From an uncultured Bacilli bacterium (GTDB taxonomy: Bacteria > Bacillota_I > Bacilli_A > RF39 > UBA660): a stretch of DNA of 64,000 nt. Location: contig CAJTLN010000002.1 of NCBI GenBank assembly GCA_910577505.1, forward strand, positions 1 to 64,000, read 5' to 3'. Below the pieces are notes generated by a model. That model saw only the letters and a list, made by a program, of their open reading frames with translations, made no database searches and was not told the DNA's origin. The position numbers and the translations under genes are program-made. The number at the start of each line of letters is the position of its first letter. Position 1 is the stretch's first letter. This document shows positions 24,830 through 32,582 of this stretch, piece by piece.

Positions 24830-25354
24830 ATAGCAAAGGATAAAAATGAAATGCCAATCAATAATCAAATAAGAGTGGCAGAATTAATGGTAATTGGTCC
24901 AAATGGAGAACAAATGGGAGTGAAAAAATTAGCTGATGCATTAACATTAGCAAATTATGCTGGATTAGACTTAGTATTGATGAGTGGAAATTCAGTACCT
25001 GCTGTTGGTAAAATTATGGATTATAACAAATATCGTTATGAAAAACAAAAGAAGCTTAAGGAATCTCAAAAGAAACAAAGAGAAACTAATAAAGATGTTA
25101 AGGAATATCAATTAAGTCCTACAATAGACATTCATGACTTCAATACAAGAAAAAAGAATGCTAATGAATATTTGGTAAAAGGACATAAAATTAAGGTTTC
25201 TATTCGTTTTAAGGGTAGAAGAATTGAACGTCCTGAATTAGGTAAAGAAGTAATGCTTCGTTTCGCTGAGGAATTAAGTGAAGTATCTACAATCGAGTCA
25301 CAACCTAAATTAGAAGGTCGTACTATGATTATGCTATTAGCACCAAAAAAATAA
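24830..25354 (+). CDS. infC: Translation initiation factor IF-3, AUA start codon
   Basis: IF-3 binds the 30S subunit and checks start codon-anticodon pairing. The conserved N-terminus (NNQIRVAELMVIGPNGEQMG) and C-terminal domain (IKVSIRFKGRRIERPELG) are present. The strong Shine-Dalgarno GGAGGTG (24817-24823) is followed after six bases by ATA at 24830, then AKDKNEMPINNQIRV; the only ATG upstream in frame (24794) lies inside the attenuator hairpin and has no ribosome site, and GTG 24821 overlaps the Shine-Dalgarno. A rare AUA start fits the well-known use of non-canonical start codons for IF-3 self-repression. About 174 residues. First gene of infC-rpmI-rplT. Confidence 0.92.
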   Translation: MAKDKNEMPINNQIRVAELMVIGPNGEQMGVKKLADALTLANYAGLDLVLMSGNSVPAVGKIMDYNKYRYEKQKKLKESQKKQRETNKDVKEYQLSPTIDIHDFNTRKKNANEYLVKGHKIKVSIRFKGRRIERPELGKEVMLRFAEELSEVSTIESQPKLEGRTMIMLLAPKK

Positions 25355-25379
25355 TATTAAGAAAGAGGAAGTAGAAATT

Positions 25380-25574
25380 ATGGGAAAAACTAAACAAAAA
25401 ACACATAAAGCATCTAGTAAAGTTCTAAAAGCTAAGAAAAATGGTCAATTAGTTTATAAAAAATCAAATGGTAACCACATTACTGGTAAGGATTCTGCAA
25501 AAGCAGTTAGACAAAGAAGAACAAAGGGAGTTTTAAGTAAAGGAGATACTAGACGTCTAAAAGACTTCATCTAG
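25380..25574 (+). CDS. rpmI: 50S ribosomal protein L35
   Basis: 64 residues, very basic, beginning MGKTKQKTHKASSKVLK and ending TKGVLSKGDTRRLKDFI, as usual for L35. Lies 25 bases after infC with an AGGAAG site, in the standard infC-rpmI-rplT order. Part of the large ribosomal subunit. Full length. Confidence 0.97.
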   Translation: MGKTKQKTHKASSKVLKAKKNGQLVYKKSNGNHITGKDSAKAVRQRRTKGVLSKGDTRRLKDFI

Positions 25575-25594
25575 TAGAGAAAGGGGAGTAAGAA

Positions 25595-26128
25595 ATGACA
25601 AGAGTTAAAGGCGGAAGCGTTGCAAAAAATAGAAGAAGAAAAGTTTTAAAAGAAGCTAAAGGATATTTTGGTTCTAAGCATAGATTATTTAAAACTGCTC
25701 AAGAACAAACATTCCATAGTGGAGTATATGCTTTTAGAGATAGAAGACAAAATAAGAGAAATTTTAGAAAATTATGGATTCAAAGAATTAATGCTGCATG
25801 TAGAGAAAATGAAATTAGTTATTCTAAATTCATTAATGGTTTAAATAAAGCTGGTATTGAAGTAAATAGAAAAATGTTAAGTACTATTGCTATTGACGAT
25901 CCTGCTGCATTTACACAATTAGTTAATGTTGCAAAAGCTGCATTAGAAGGAAAAACTGCTCCAAAAGCAACTAAAGCAGTTAAGGCTGAAGTTAAAGAAG
26001 AAGCTAAAGTAGAATCTAAAGACTATTCAAAAATGACTGTAGCTGAATTAAAAGAAGTTGCTAAAGAACAAGGTGTAGAAGGTTATACTTCTATGAAAAA
26101 AGCTGAATTATTAGCTGCTATTAAGTAA
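25595..26128 (+). CDS. rplT: 50S ribosomal protein L20 with C-terminal Rho_N/SAP-like extension
   Basis: Residues 1-117 are ordinary L20 (TRVKGGSVAKNRRRKVLKEA, RKLWIQRINAACRE, LAAIAIDDPAAFTQLV-type end), needed for 50S assembly. The protein then continues for about 60 residues: an Ala/Lys/Glu linker (about 120-145) and a compact module YSKMTVAELKEVAKEQG...YTSMKKAELLAAI (about 144-177), the pattern of Rho_N/SAP-HeH helical modules that bind nucleic acid. Normal L20 is ~118 residues, so this is a fusion, with no frameshift needed. In Bacillus, L20 also represses its own operon through the leader; the extra module might affect RNA binding (inference). Confidence 0.95.
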   Translation: MTRVKGGSVAKNRRRKVLKEAKGYFGSKHRLFKTAQEQTFHSGVYAFRDRRQNKRNFRKLWIQRINAACRENEISYSKFINGLNKAGIEVNRKMLSTIAIDDPAAFTQLVNVAKAALEGKTAPKATKAVKAEVKEEAKVESKDYSKMTVAELKEVAKEQGVEGYTSMKKAELLAAIK

Positions 26129-26151
26129 TCAAGTATTTGATTACTTTTTTA
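26123..26151 (+). terminator. Intrinsic terminator of infC-rpmI-rplT
   Basis: AAGTAATCAA (from 26123) pairs with TTGATTACTT and is followed by T residues; includes the rplT stop codon. Confidence 0.88.
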
Positions 26152-26194
26152 TTTATATTAAGGCTAAAATGTGCTATTTTTTTGAGTAGCTTGG

Positions 26195-26223
26195 TTGATT
26201 TATTGACGTTATTTTAGTATAAT
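26195..26223 (+). promoter_or_regulatory. Promoter of ftsA-ftsZ
   Basis: TTGATT (26195-26200), 17-base spacer, TATAAT (26218-26223). A second TATAAT at 26233-26238 has no -35 at a proper distance. Confidence 0.55.
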
Positions 26224-26252
26224 TAAAATTAGTATAATATGGAGTGGTGAAG

Positions 26253-27491
26253 ATGCGAAAGATAATGGCTTGTTTAGATGTTGGTTCAGACGTAGTTAAA
26301 TGTGTAGTTGGCGAAATGGTAAGAAGAAAACTAAATATCCTAGCTGCAGCAGAAGCACCTTCAAAAGGAGTAAGAAATGGTATAGTTGAAGATCCAAATT
26401 TACTATTAGAACCATTAAAAAATGTTATACAAAAATGTGAAGAAATAATTGGACTTAGAATTAGACAAATGATAGTATCTGTTCCTGCTAAAGATGCAGA
26501 ATTCCAAGTTGTTACTGGTTCTGTTGCAATTACTAATGATGGTAATTTAATAGAAGGAAAAGATATAATAAGAGTATTACAAAAAGCTATCAAAAGTAGA
26601 AAAAATAATAGCTTAGAATATATTTCTATGATGCCAACAAGTTTTTCTTTAGATGATGATAGAGTTGTTAAAGATCCTAAGGGGTTAACATCTAAAGTTT
26701 TATCTGTTAGAGGGGTATGTGTATCAACACCTAAGAAAAATATTTATCCAATATTGGCTTGTCTAGAAAGACTTGGTGTTGATGTTTTAGATATTACTCT
26801 TTCATCTATTGGAGATTATTTCGAATATAAGAATAAAGAATTAGATAAAAAAGTAGGAGTAGTAATAAATCTTGGTGATGAAACTACTACTATGTCAGTA
26901 TTTAATAAAGGGGTTTTAACTAATACGACTGTTAGTTTAGTTGGAGGACAAAATATAGATAATGATATTTCATTTATTTATAAAGTTCCAATTAAAACAG
27001 CAAAAGAATTAAAAGAGGAATTTGCGTTAGCTCATAAAAATATGGCTCAAGCTAGTGATGTTGTTACAATAGATAATAAATCTTCCGAAAAAATTCAAAT
27101 TAATCAATTTGAAATCAGTGAAATTGTTATGAGTAGGATACTAGAAATATTAAATTTAAGTAAGAAAGAGATAAATCACTTAACAAAAAAAGAAATAAGT
27201 TATATAATATTCACAGGAGGCTTAACTGAATTTAAAGATTTTAGTCTTGTTTTACAAGAAGTTTATGGAAATGATGTTACAGTAGGTAATATTATGGAAA
27301 TAGGTGTTAGAAATAATAAATATAGTTCATGCTTAGGTCTACTTAAATATTATGCTTATAATGCAAAACTAAAAGATAAGGATTATTCAATCTTTTCGAT
27401 AGAAGAACAACAAATGTTGAGTGGTGCTAATTTTGGGGAGCAACAGGATAGTGTTATAGGCAAGTTGTTCGGGTATATTTTTAATGGTTGA
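26253..27491 (+). CDS. ftsA: Cell division protein FtsA
   Basis: Actin-like membrane tether for FtsZ. 412 residues from ATG 26253 (GGAG eight bases upstream; the two GTG codons at 26244 and 26247 overlap it). Family signs are the N-terminal phosphate-binding strand (MACLDVGSDVVKCVVGE), the SHS2/1C region (GIVEDPNLLLEPLKNVI... SVPAKDAEF), the second phosphate loop (VGVVINLGDETTTMSVF) and the adenosine motif (YIIFTGGLTEF). The C-terminus (SVIGKLFGYIFNG) forms the expected amphipathic membrane-targeting helix. Directly followed by ftsZ, 12 bases later. Confidence 0.93.
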   Translation: MRKIMACLDVGSDVVKCVVGEMVRRKLNILAAAEAPSKGVRNGIVEDPNLLLEPLKNVIQKCEEIIGLRIRQMIVSVPAKDAEFQVVTGSVAITNDGNLIEGKDIIRVLQKAIKSRKNNSLEYISMMPTSFSLDDDRVVKDPKGLTSKVLSVRGVCVSTPKKNIYPILACLERLGVDVLDITLSSIGDYFEYKNKELDKKVGVVINLGDETTTMSVFNKGVLTNTTVSLVGGQNIDNDISFIYKVPIKTAKELKEEFALAHKNMAQASDVVTIDNKSSEKIQINQFEISEIVMSRILEILNLSKKEINHLTKKEISYIIFTGGLTEFKDFSLVLQEVYGNDVTVGNIMEIGVRNNKYSSCLGLLKYYAYNAKLKDKDYSIFSIEEQQMLSGANFGEQQDSVIGKLFGYIFNG

Positions 27492-27503
27492 TAGGAGGAT
27501 TTC

Positions 27504-28577
27504 ATGATGCATGATTTAGAAAGAGATCAAATAGCTAAGATAAAAGTTATTGGTGTTGGTGGCGGTGGCTGCAACGCTGTTAATAGAATGATAGAATCTG
27601 GTGTTGGTGGTGTAGATTTTATAGTTGCTAATACAGATTTACAAGTGTTAAATGTTAGTAATGCTGAAACAAAATTACAAATAGGAAAAAATATTACTGA
27701 AGGATTGGGAGCAGGTGCTAATCCAGAAGTTGGACGTGAAGCGGCATTAGAAAGTAAAAAAGAAATTGAAGAAGCTCTAGCTGGAGCAGATATGATTTTT
27801 GTTACTTGTGGTTTAGGTGGAGGTACTGGTACTGGAGCTGCACCTATAGTTGCTGAAATTGCTCAAGAACAAGGAGCCTTAACTGTTGCTATTGTTACAA
27901 AACCTTTTAAATTTGAAGGTCGTAAAAGAATGGAACAAGCAGAAGTTGGTCTAGAAGAATTAAAGAAACATGTAGATACAATAATTGTAATACCTAATGA
28001 TAGATTAAGAGATATGATAGATAGAACTACTCCTATTGTGGAAGCATTTAAAGAAGTTGATAATGTTTTACGTAGAGGTGTTCAATCAATCTCTGATTTG
28101 ATTGCTGTTTCTGGTTTAGTTAACTTAGACTTTGCTGATGTTAAAGCAGTAATGCAAAATAGAGGTAATGCTATTATTGGTATAGGTATTGGTGTTGGAG
28201 AAGATAGAGCTATTGAAGCTGCTAAACAAGCTGTTGCATCTCCATTGCTTGAAACAACAATAGATGGAGCTACTGATGCAATTATTAATATTACAGGTGG
28301 AAATAGTTTAACGTTATTTGAAGCTGAAGATGCTGCTGAAGTAGTAAGAAATGCTGCTAATACAGATATTAATACAATATTTGGTGCAGTTATTAATGAA
28401 AATTTAAATGATGAAGTTATTGTTACTGTAATAGCTACTGGATTTGATGATGCTAGAGAACAAATTGGTGGCGGATTAGATAATGATTTACCAGTTAATA
28501 CATCATTTATGAATGATGATGACGATTTTGATAATGTGGATATACCACCATTCTTAAGAAATAGAGACGATTTTTAA
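27504..28577 (+). CDS. ftsZ: Cell division GTPase FtsZ
   Basis: Tubulin-like GTPase that forms the division ring. 357 residues, AGGAGG site; tandem ATG codons at 27504 and 27507 both fit. GTP-binding landmarks: GVGGGGCNAVNRMIE, the tubulin signature GLGGGTGTGAAP (near 104-115), the T7 loop (LDFADVKAVM). The C-terminal conserved peptide VDIPPFLRNR for FtsA/SepF contact is present after a short acidic linker. It forms an operon with ftsA and ends at a terminator. Confidence 0.98.
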   Translation: MMHDLERDQIAKIKVIGVGGGGCNAVNRMIESGVGGVDFIVANTDLQVLNVSNAETKLQIGKNITEGLGAGANPEVGREAALESKKEIEEALAGADMIFVTCGLGGGTGTGAAPIVAEIAQEQGALTVAIVTKPFKFEGRKRMEQAEVGLEELKKHVDTIIVIPNDRLRDMIDRTTPIVEAFKEVDNVLRRGVQSISDLIAVSGLVNLDFADVKAVMQNRGNAIIGIGIGVGEDRAIEAAKQAVASPLLETTIDGATDAIINITGGNSLTLFEAEDAAEVVRNAANTDINTIFGAVINENLNDEVIVTVIATGFDDAREQIGGGLDNDLPVNTSFMNDDDDFDNVDIPPFLRNRDDF

Positions 28578-28593
28578 TAAATCGTTTTTTTTT
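28567..28593 (+). terminator. Intrinsic terminator of ftsAZ
   Basis: ACGATTT pairs with AAATCGT across TTAAT, followed by a long T run; overlaps the ftsZ stop. An identical core recurs at 31717-31743. Confidence 0.87.
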
Positions 28594-28650
28594 ATAAAAA
28601 ATATTAAAAAATATGGTATACTTTTATAAGAATAGTAAGGTAGTGGTGTG

Positions 28651-30690
28651 ATGGTTTGTAGCAAGTGTGGTAATATCGTGCCAGACGGAACACAAGTTTG
28701 TAGTTATTGTGGTAGTAGTATGGTACAAAATTTTAATAATCAAATGGTACAAAATAATAATGGCTTAACTAAAAAGCAAAAAGGAATAATTCTTTCTTTG
28801 TTATCGTTAGTTTTTATATTATTGGTTATAGTTGCTTTTTATATTGTTAAAGATAGTAAAGTTGTCACTTTAAATGATGGCTCTAGAACAATTATGATTT
28901 ATATGGTTGGTAGTAATTTAGAGTCTGATAGTAAGATAGCTACTTCAGAAATAGAAAATATTAATCCAGATGATATAGATCTAGATAAAACTAATGTATT
29001 ACTTTATACTGGTGGTACAGAAAAGTGGCATAATTTTATAAAAAATGATGAAAATGCTATTTATCAGTTAAAAGAAGATGGTTTTGAAAAACTAGAGGTA
29101 TATGATAAGAAAAATATGGGAGATTATAATACATTACTTAGTTTTTTAAATTATGGATATGATAAATATGAAACACAATATTATGATTTGATTTTATATA
29201 ATCATGGTGGAGCTATTCAAGGAGCTATTTATGATGATTTTACTAATGATAACTTATCGCTAGAAGAATTTGGTAAAGCTTTAAAGGAAAGTTCTTTTAA
29301 TGAGAATAATAAGTTAAATACAGTTTTGTTTAGAACTTGCTTAAATGGAACTATTGAAGTTGCTAGCGTGTTTGCTCCATATGCTAAATATATGATTGCT
29401 TCAGAAGAAATTACTAATGGTCAAACAGGAGAGTCTGTACTTAATTTTATAAATGAAATAGATAAAGATGATGATGGAATAGAGTATGGTAAAAAGTTTA
29501 TTGAAGCTTATGAAGAGCAAATGGAAAATATTGATCCTTTAGGATTTGCAACTGTTCCCATGTATTCTATTATTGATTTGTCAAAAATAGCAGAAGTAAA
29601 TGAGTTATTAGATGATTTTATTTCGGGAATTGATTTAAAGAAAAGTTATAATGATATAGTACGTGTTAGAAGTAATATGTATCAATATGGATATACTTCA
29701 TTTAATGAAAGTGTTTATGATACAGTGGACTTGTATACTCTTGTCAGTAATCTATCAAAATATTCTGATAAAGATAGTGAAAAATTATTGAAGAAGATAG
29801 ATGAAGCAGTAATTTATAATTGGAGTGATGAGAAAGAATCTCATGGTTTATCAGTATATTTTCCTTATAATGGAAAACCAAATTATCAGGCAAAGTTTTT
29901 AGATGTATATAGGGGATTAGATACTACTAATACATATTTTAAATTTATAGGTCAGTTCAATTCATTTAGTACATCTAAAGGAATTACTTCTTTTTCTAAG
30001 AGTGATTTAACTCATAATCAAATTTCGATAGATAATAATAAAGAATTTAGTTTAAAATTAACAGATGAACAAGCAAGAGATTATGCTGATTCTATTTATA
30101 TGGTGTTTAGAAAAAAAGAAGATAATACTTTTAATCCAATATATTCTTCTGATAATACAATATTGACTGAATCTGGTGAACTAAAATCTAATATTTCTAA
30201 TAATTTGATAAAATTGTATGATAAAAGTGATAATAATGATGATGGAGAATATTTAACGCTTGTTGAAAGAGGTAGTGATAGTAATAGATTATTAACTACA
30301 GGAGCTGTTTTACATAGTTTTAGTGGAGAAAGTATTGCTGATTGGAAAACGGAAGCTAGTACTGTTTATTTTGAAGTAAAGGATGGAGTACCTAATATTT
30401 CTAAATATGTAAAAATAGATTCTGAAAAAGGAGCGTCTGTAACTATTTTGAATTCAGAAGATTATACAGATATTGAATTTGTATCTTCTAGGTATAAAAT
30501 CTTAGACGAAAAAGGGAACTATACTCCTGATTGGGATAATAATGGAATAATTTCAGGATATGGAGTAGAAATGAAAAATATAGGTTTAAAATTATCTTCT
30601 TTGGATGATAATGGAGATTATTATTGTGTATTTAAAATAAGAGATATATATGGAAATGTCTACTATTCAAAGTTATTGAGTATTAAATAG
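28651..30690 (+). CDS. Membrane-anchored clostripain-family (C11) cysteine peptidase with zinc ribbon
   Basis: 679 residues from ATG 28651. An N-terminal double-CxxC zinc ribbon (CSKCGN...CSYCGSS, residues 2-25) is followed by a Lys-rich turn and one transmembrane segment (about 48-68, LSLLSLVFILLVIVAFYIV). The outer part is a clostripain-type peptidase: MIYMVGSNLESDS, the catalytic His in LYNHGGAIQGA (near 190) and the catalytic Cys in LFRTCLNGTIE (near 231), ending the fold with GLSVYFPY. A ~240-residue C-terminal beta-rich domain follows. With the zinc ribbon inside and the peptidase outside, it could process surface proteins; the target is unknown. It lies between ftsZ and spoIIGA, where B. 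subtilis has the unrelated protease gene bpr. Followed six bases later by another zinc-ribbon membrane protein. Confidence 0.85.
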   Translation: MVCSKCGNIVPDGTQVCSYCGSSMVQNFNNQMVQNNNGLTKKQKGIILSLLSLVFILLVIVAFYIVKDSKVVTLNDGSRTIMIYMVGSNLESDSKIATSEIENINPDDIDLDKTNVLLYTGGTEKWHNFIKNDENAIYQLKEDGFEKLEVYDKKNMGDYNTLLSFLNYGYDKYETQYYDLILYNHGGAIQGAIYDDFTNDNLSLEEFGKALKESSFNENNKLNTVLFRTCLNGTIEVASVFAPYAKYMIASEEITNGQTGESVLNFINEIDKDDDGIEYGKKFIEAYEEQMENIDPLGFATVPMYSIIDLSKIAEVNELLDDFISGIDLKKSYNDIVRVRSNMYQYGYTSFNESVYDTVDLYTLVSNLSKYSDKDSEKLLKKIDEAVIYNWSDEKESHGLSVYFPYNGKPNYQAKFLDVYRGLDTTNTYFKFIGQFNSFSTSKGITSFSKSDLTHNQISIDNNKEFSLKLTDEQARDYADSIYMVFRKKEDNTFNPIYSSDNTILTESGELKSNISNNLIKLYDKSDNNDDGEYLTLVERGSDSNRLLTTGAVLHSFSGESIADWKTEASTVYFEVKDGVPNISKYVKIDSEKGASVTILNSEDYTDIEFVSSRYKILDEKGNYTPDWDNNGIISGYGVEMKNIGLKLSSLDDNGDYYCVFKIRDIYGNVYYSKLLSIK

Positions 30691-30704
30691 AAGGAGTGAA
30701 GAAT

Positions 30705-31697
30705 ATGAATTGTAGAAAATGTGGAAATTTATTAAATGAAAATGATACTTTTTGTAAAGTATGTGGAGAGGCGGTAAATAATGGTCAGGTCATGGGAGCA
30801 CAATCTGTTCAGCAACCAGTTCAACAGCCAGTTCAACAGCCAGTTCAACAACCAGTTCAGCAACCAATGCAACCTCAAATGATGCAACAGTCTCAACAAC
30901 CAATGCAACAAGTAGGTCAACAACCTATACAACAGCCAAATTATGGTATGCCAAATAATATGATGGGACAAAGTCCTATGCAACCTGCACCTAAGAAAAA
31001 TAGTAGTGCTTTTGTTGTAATTTTAGTTATCTTATTAGTAGTGATAGTTGGATTAGGTGGTTTTATAGGATACAAAGTCTTGTCTAATAATGATACAAAA
31101 CAAGTGGATAAAGAAAAAAATAATAATAAGGATAAAGATACTGAGAAGGAAAAGGAAAAGGAATCTGAAAAACCAGTTATTGCAGAAAATAAAAACGTGT
31201 TTGAAGCATCAGGATATAAATTTACTATACCAAGTGAATTGAAATATCAAAATGAATCTGGAATGTTAACTATTAGTGATTCAAAGACTTTCCAAGCTAA
31301 TTTTAGTGTTGATTATTATAAGTATGAAGATGTAGTGGCAAATCCACAATCAGTAGCAGAAGAAATAAAAGCTATAGGAGTTGGAATAGTAAATAGTGCT
31401 GAAAGAAATATTGGAGGTAGAAAGTTCTATTTATATCAAATTCAATATACTAATGCAGCAGCAATATTTTATTTAACAAAATTAGATACATATACTTCTG
31501 TTATGGGAGTAGCAATGGCTACTACTACAAGTGGTTATGAAAAATGTTTAGAATACATTGGAAAAATGGTTGATGATGTAAATAAAACTTCATCATTTGC
31601 ACCAGGAGAAGGAGAAGAAAAAGAATCTCACCTTACTATTGATAATAAAATATTTGATAATAAAGAAATTGAAAGTATAGAGTATCCTGTTCAATAG
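30705..31697 (+). CDS. Zinc-ribbon, Gln/Pro-rich single-pass membrane protein
   Basis: 330 residues from ATG 30705 (AAGGAG nine bases upstream). N-terminal zinc ribbon (CRKCGN...CKVCGE), a Gln/Pro-rich repeat region (about 34-95, PVQQ repeats, MPNNMMGQSPM), a transmembrane segment (about 100-122, AFVVILVILLVVIVGLGGF), a Lys/Asp/Glu linker and a ~170-residue outer domain containing FTIPSELKY and a mixed alpha/beta pattern. It shares the zinc-ribbon plus TM architecture with the preceding peptidase and is co-transcribed with it, so they may act together; the outer domain is not recognised. The zinc ribbon type (zinc_ribbon_2) is widespread in membrane proteins of Bacillota. Confidence 0.75.
   Translation: MNCRKCGNLLNENDTFCKVCGEAVNNGQVMGAQSVQQPVQQPVQQPVQQPVQQPMQPQMMQQSQQPMQQVGQQPIQQPNYGMPNNMMGQSPMQPAPKKNSSAFVVILVILLVVIVGLGGFIGYKVLSNNDTKQVDKEKNNNKDKDTEKEKEKESEKPVIAENKNVFEASGYKFTIPSELKYQNESGMLTISDSKTFQANFSVDYYKYEDVVANPQSVAEEIKAIGVGIVNSAERNIGGRKFYLYQIQYTNAAAIFYLTKLDTYTSVMGVAMATTTSGYEKCLEYIGKMVDDVNKTSSFAPGEGEEKESHLTIDNKIFDNKEIESIEYPVQ
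30805..30864 (+). repeat. Five tandem 12-bp units encoding [S/P]VQQ
   Basis: Five consecutive 12-base units of the type CAGTTCAACAGC (first unit CTGTTCAGCAAC), in frame, coding SVQQ then four PVQQ. Units 2-4 are nearly identical at the DNA level, so copy number could vary by slippage without a frameshift. Confidence 0.85.
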
Positions 31698-31710
31698 CGT
31701 TGTTGAAAAT

Positions 31711-31743
31711 GAAAAAACGATTTTTAATAAATCGTTTTTTTTT
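31711..31743 (+). terminator. Intrinsic terminator
   Basis: AAAACGATTT pairs with AAATCGTTTT across TTAAT and continues into a T run; same core as the ftsZ terminator at 28567. Confidence 0.87.
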
Positions 31744-31790
31744 GACTTTTTTCATACTATATAAATGGTAATTTATAGAGGGTGAATGAT

Positions 31791-32582
31791 ATGAAAGTAT
31801 ATATAGATTTAATTATGATAGTAAATTTTATCTTTGACTTTATACTACTTAGTAGTGTTAATTACATATTACGGAGGAATGTTAAGGTTATTAGATTAAT
31901 ACTAAGTAGTTTAGTTGGAACAGTTACTTTATTAATTTTATTTATAAATATGAGTAATATTATGTTACTGAGTTTTAAATTCTTAGTTAGTTTAGTTATG
32001 GTAGTAATAGCATTTGGATTTAAAGATATAAAGTATATGTTAAAAAATATTTTATATTTTTATTTAGTCAGTATGTTACTTGGAGGAGGGATAGAATTTT
32101 TAAATAATCAGTTTAGTTATAGTAATAATGGTTTAGTATTTACTAATAATGGATTAGGGATAAGTTATGGGATTGTCTTAATACTTAGTTTATTTATGTA
32201 TTTTAAATATGTTAAATCTTTTAAAGATTTAAAAAACCATTATAGTAATTACTATAGATGTAGAATTTATTTTAGTGATGAAAACTTGGTGGAGGTGAAT
32301 GCTTTTTTAGATACTGGTAATAAGTTAGTTGATCCTTATTCTAATAAGAGTATTATATTGTTACATGAAGATATGTTGGATAGGAGAGATGAGTTAAGGC
32401 CTCTTTATGTACCTTATAGTAGTTTAAATAATCATGGATTACTTACTTGTTATCAGGCTTTAAAAATAGAGATAGATGGTAAATGTTATGATAAATTTTT
32501 AGTTGGGGTAAGTCATGAGAATTTCTTTATAGATGGTATTAATTGTATTATAAATAGTCAAATTATGGAGGGATTAAGATAG
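31791..32582 (+). CDS. spoIIGA: Pro-sigma-E processing protease SpoIIGA
   Basis: 263 residues from ATG 31791 (GAGGGTG upstream). The N-terminal half has about five hydrophobic segments, starting VYIDLIMIVNFIFDFILL as in SpoIIGA. The C-terminal half is the cytosolic aspartic-protease-like domain with AFLDTGNKLVDPYSN (near 167-181; the catalytic D in DTGN) and YVPYSSLNNHGLL. In endospore formers SpoIIGA cleaves the N-terminal pro-sequence of sigma-E after a SpoIIR signal across the septum. Its stop codon overlaps the sigE start by one base, the classic spoIIG arrangement. This is direct evidence for retained mother-cell sporulation control. Confidence 0.93.
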   Translation: MKVYIDLIMIVNFIFDFILLSSVNYILRRNVKVIRLILSSLVGTVTLLILFINMSNIMLLSFKFLVSLVMVVIAFGFKDIKYMLKNILYFYLVSMLLGGGIEFLNNQFSYSNNGLVFTNNGLGISYGIVLILSLFMYFKYVKSFKDLKNHYSNYYRCRIYFSDENLVEVNAFLDTGNKLVDPYSNKSIILLHEDMLDRRDELRPLYVPYSSLNNHGLLTCYQALKIEIDGKCYDKFLVGVSHENFFIDGINCIINSQIMEGLR

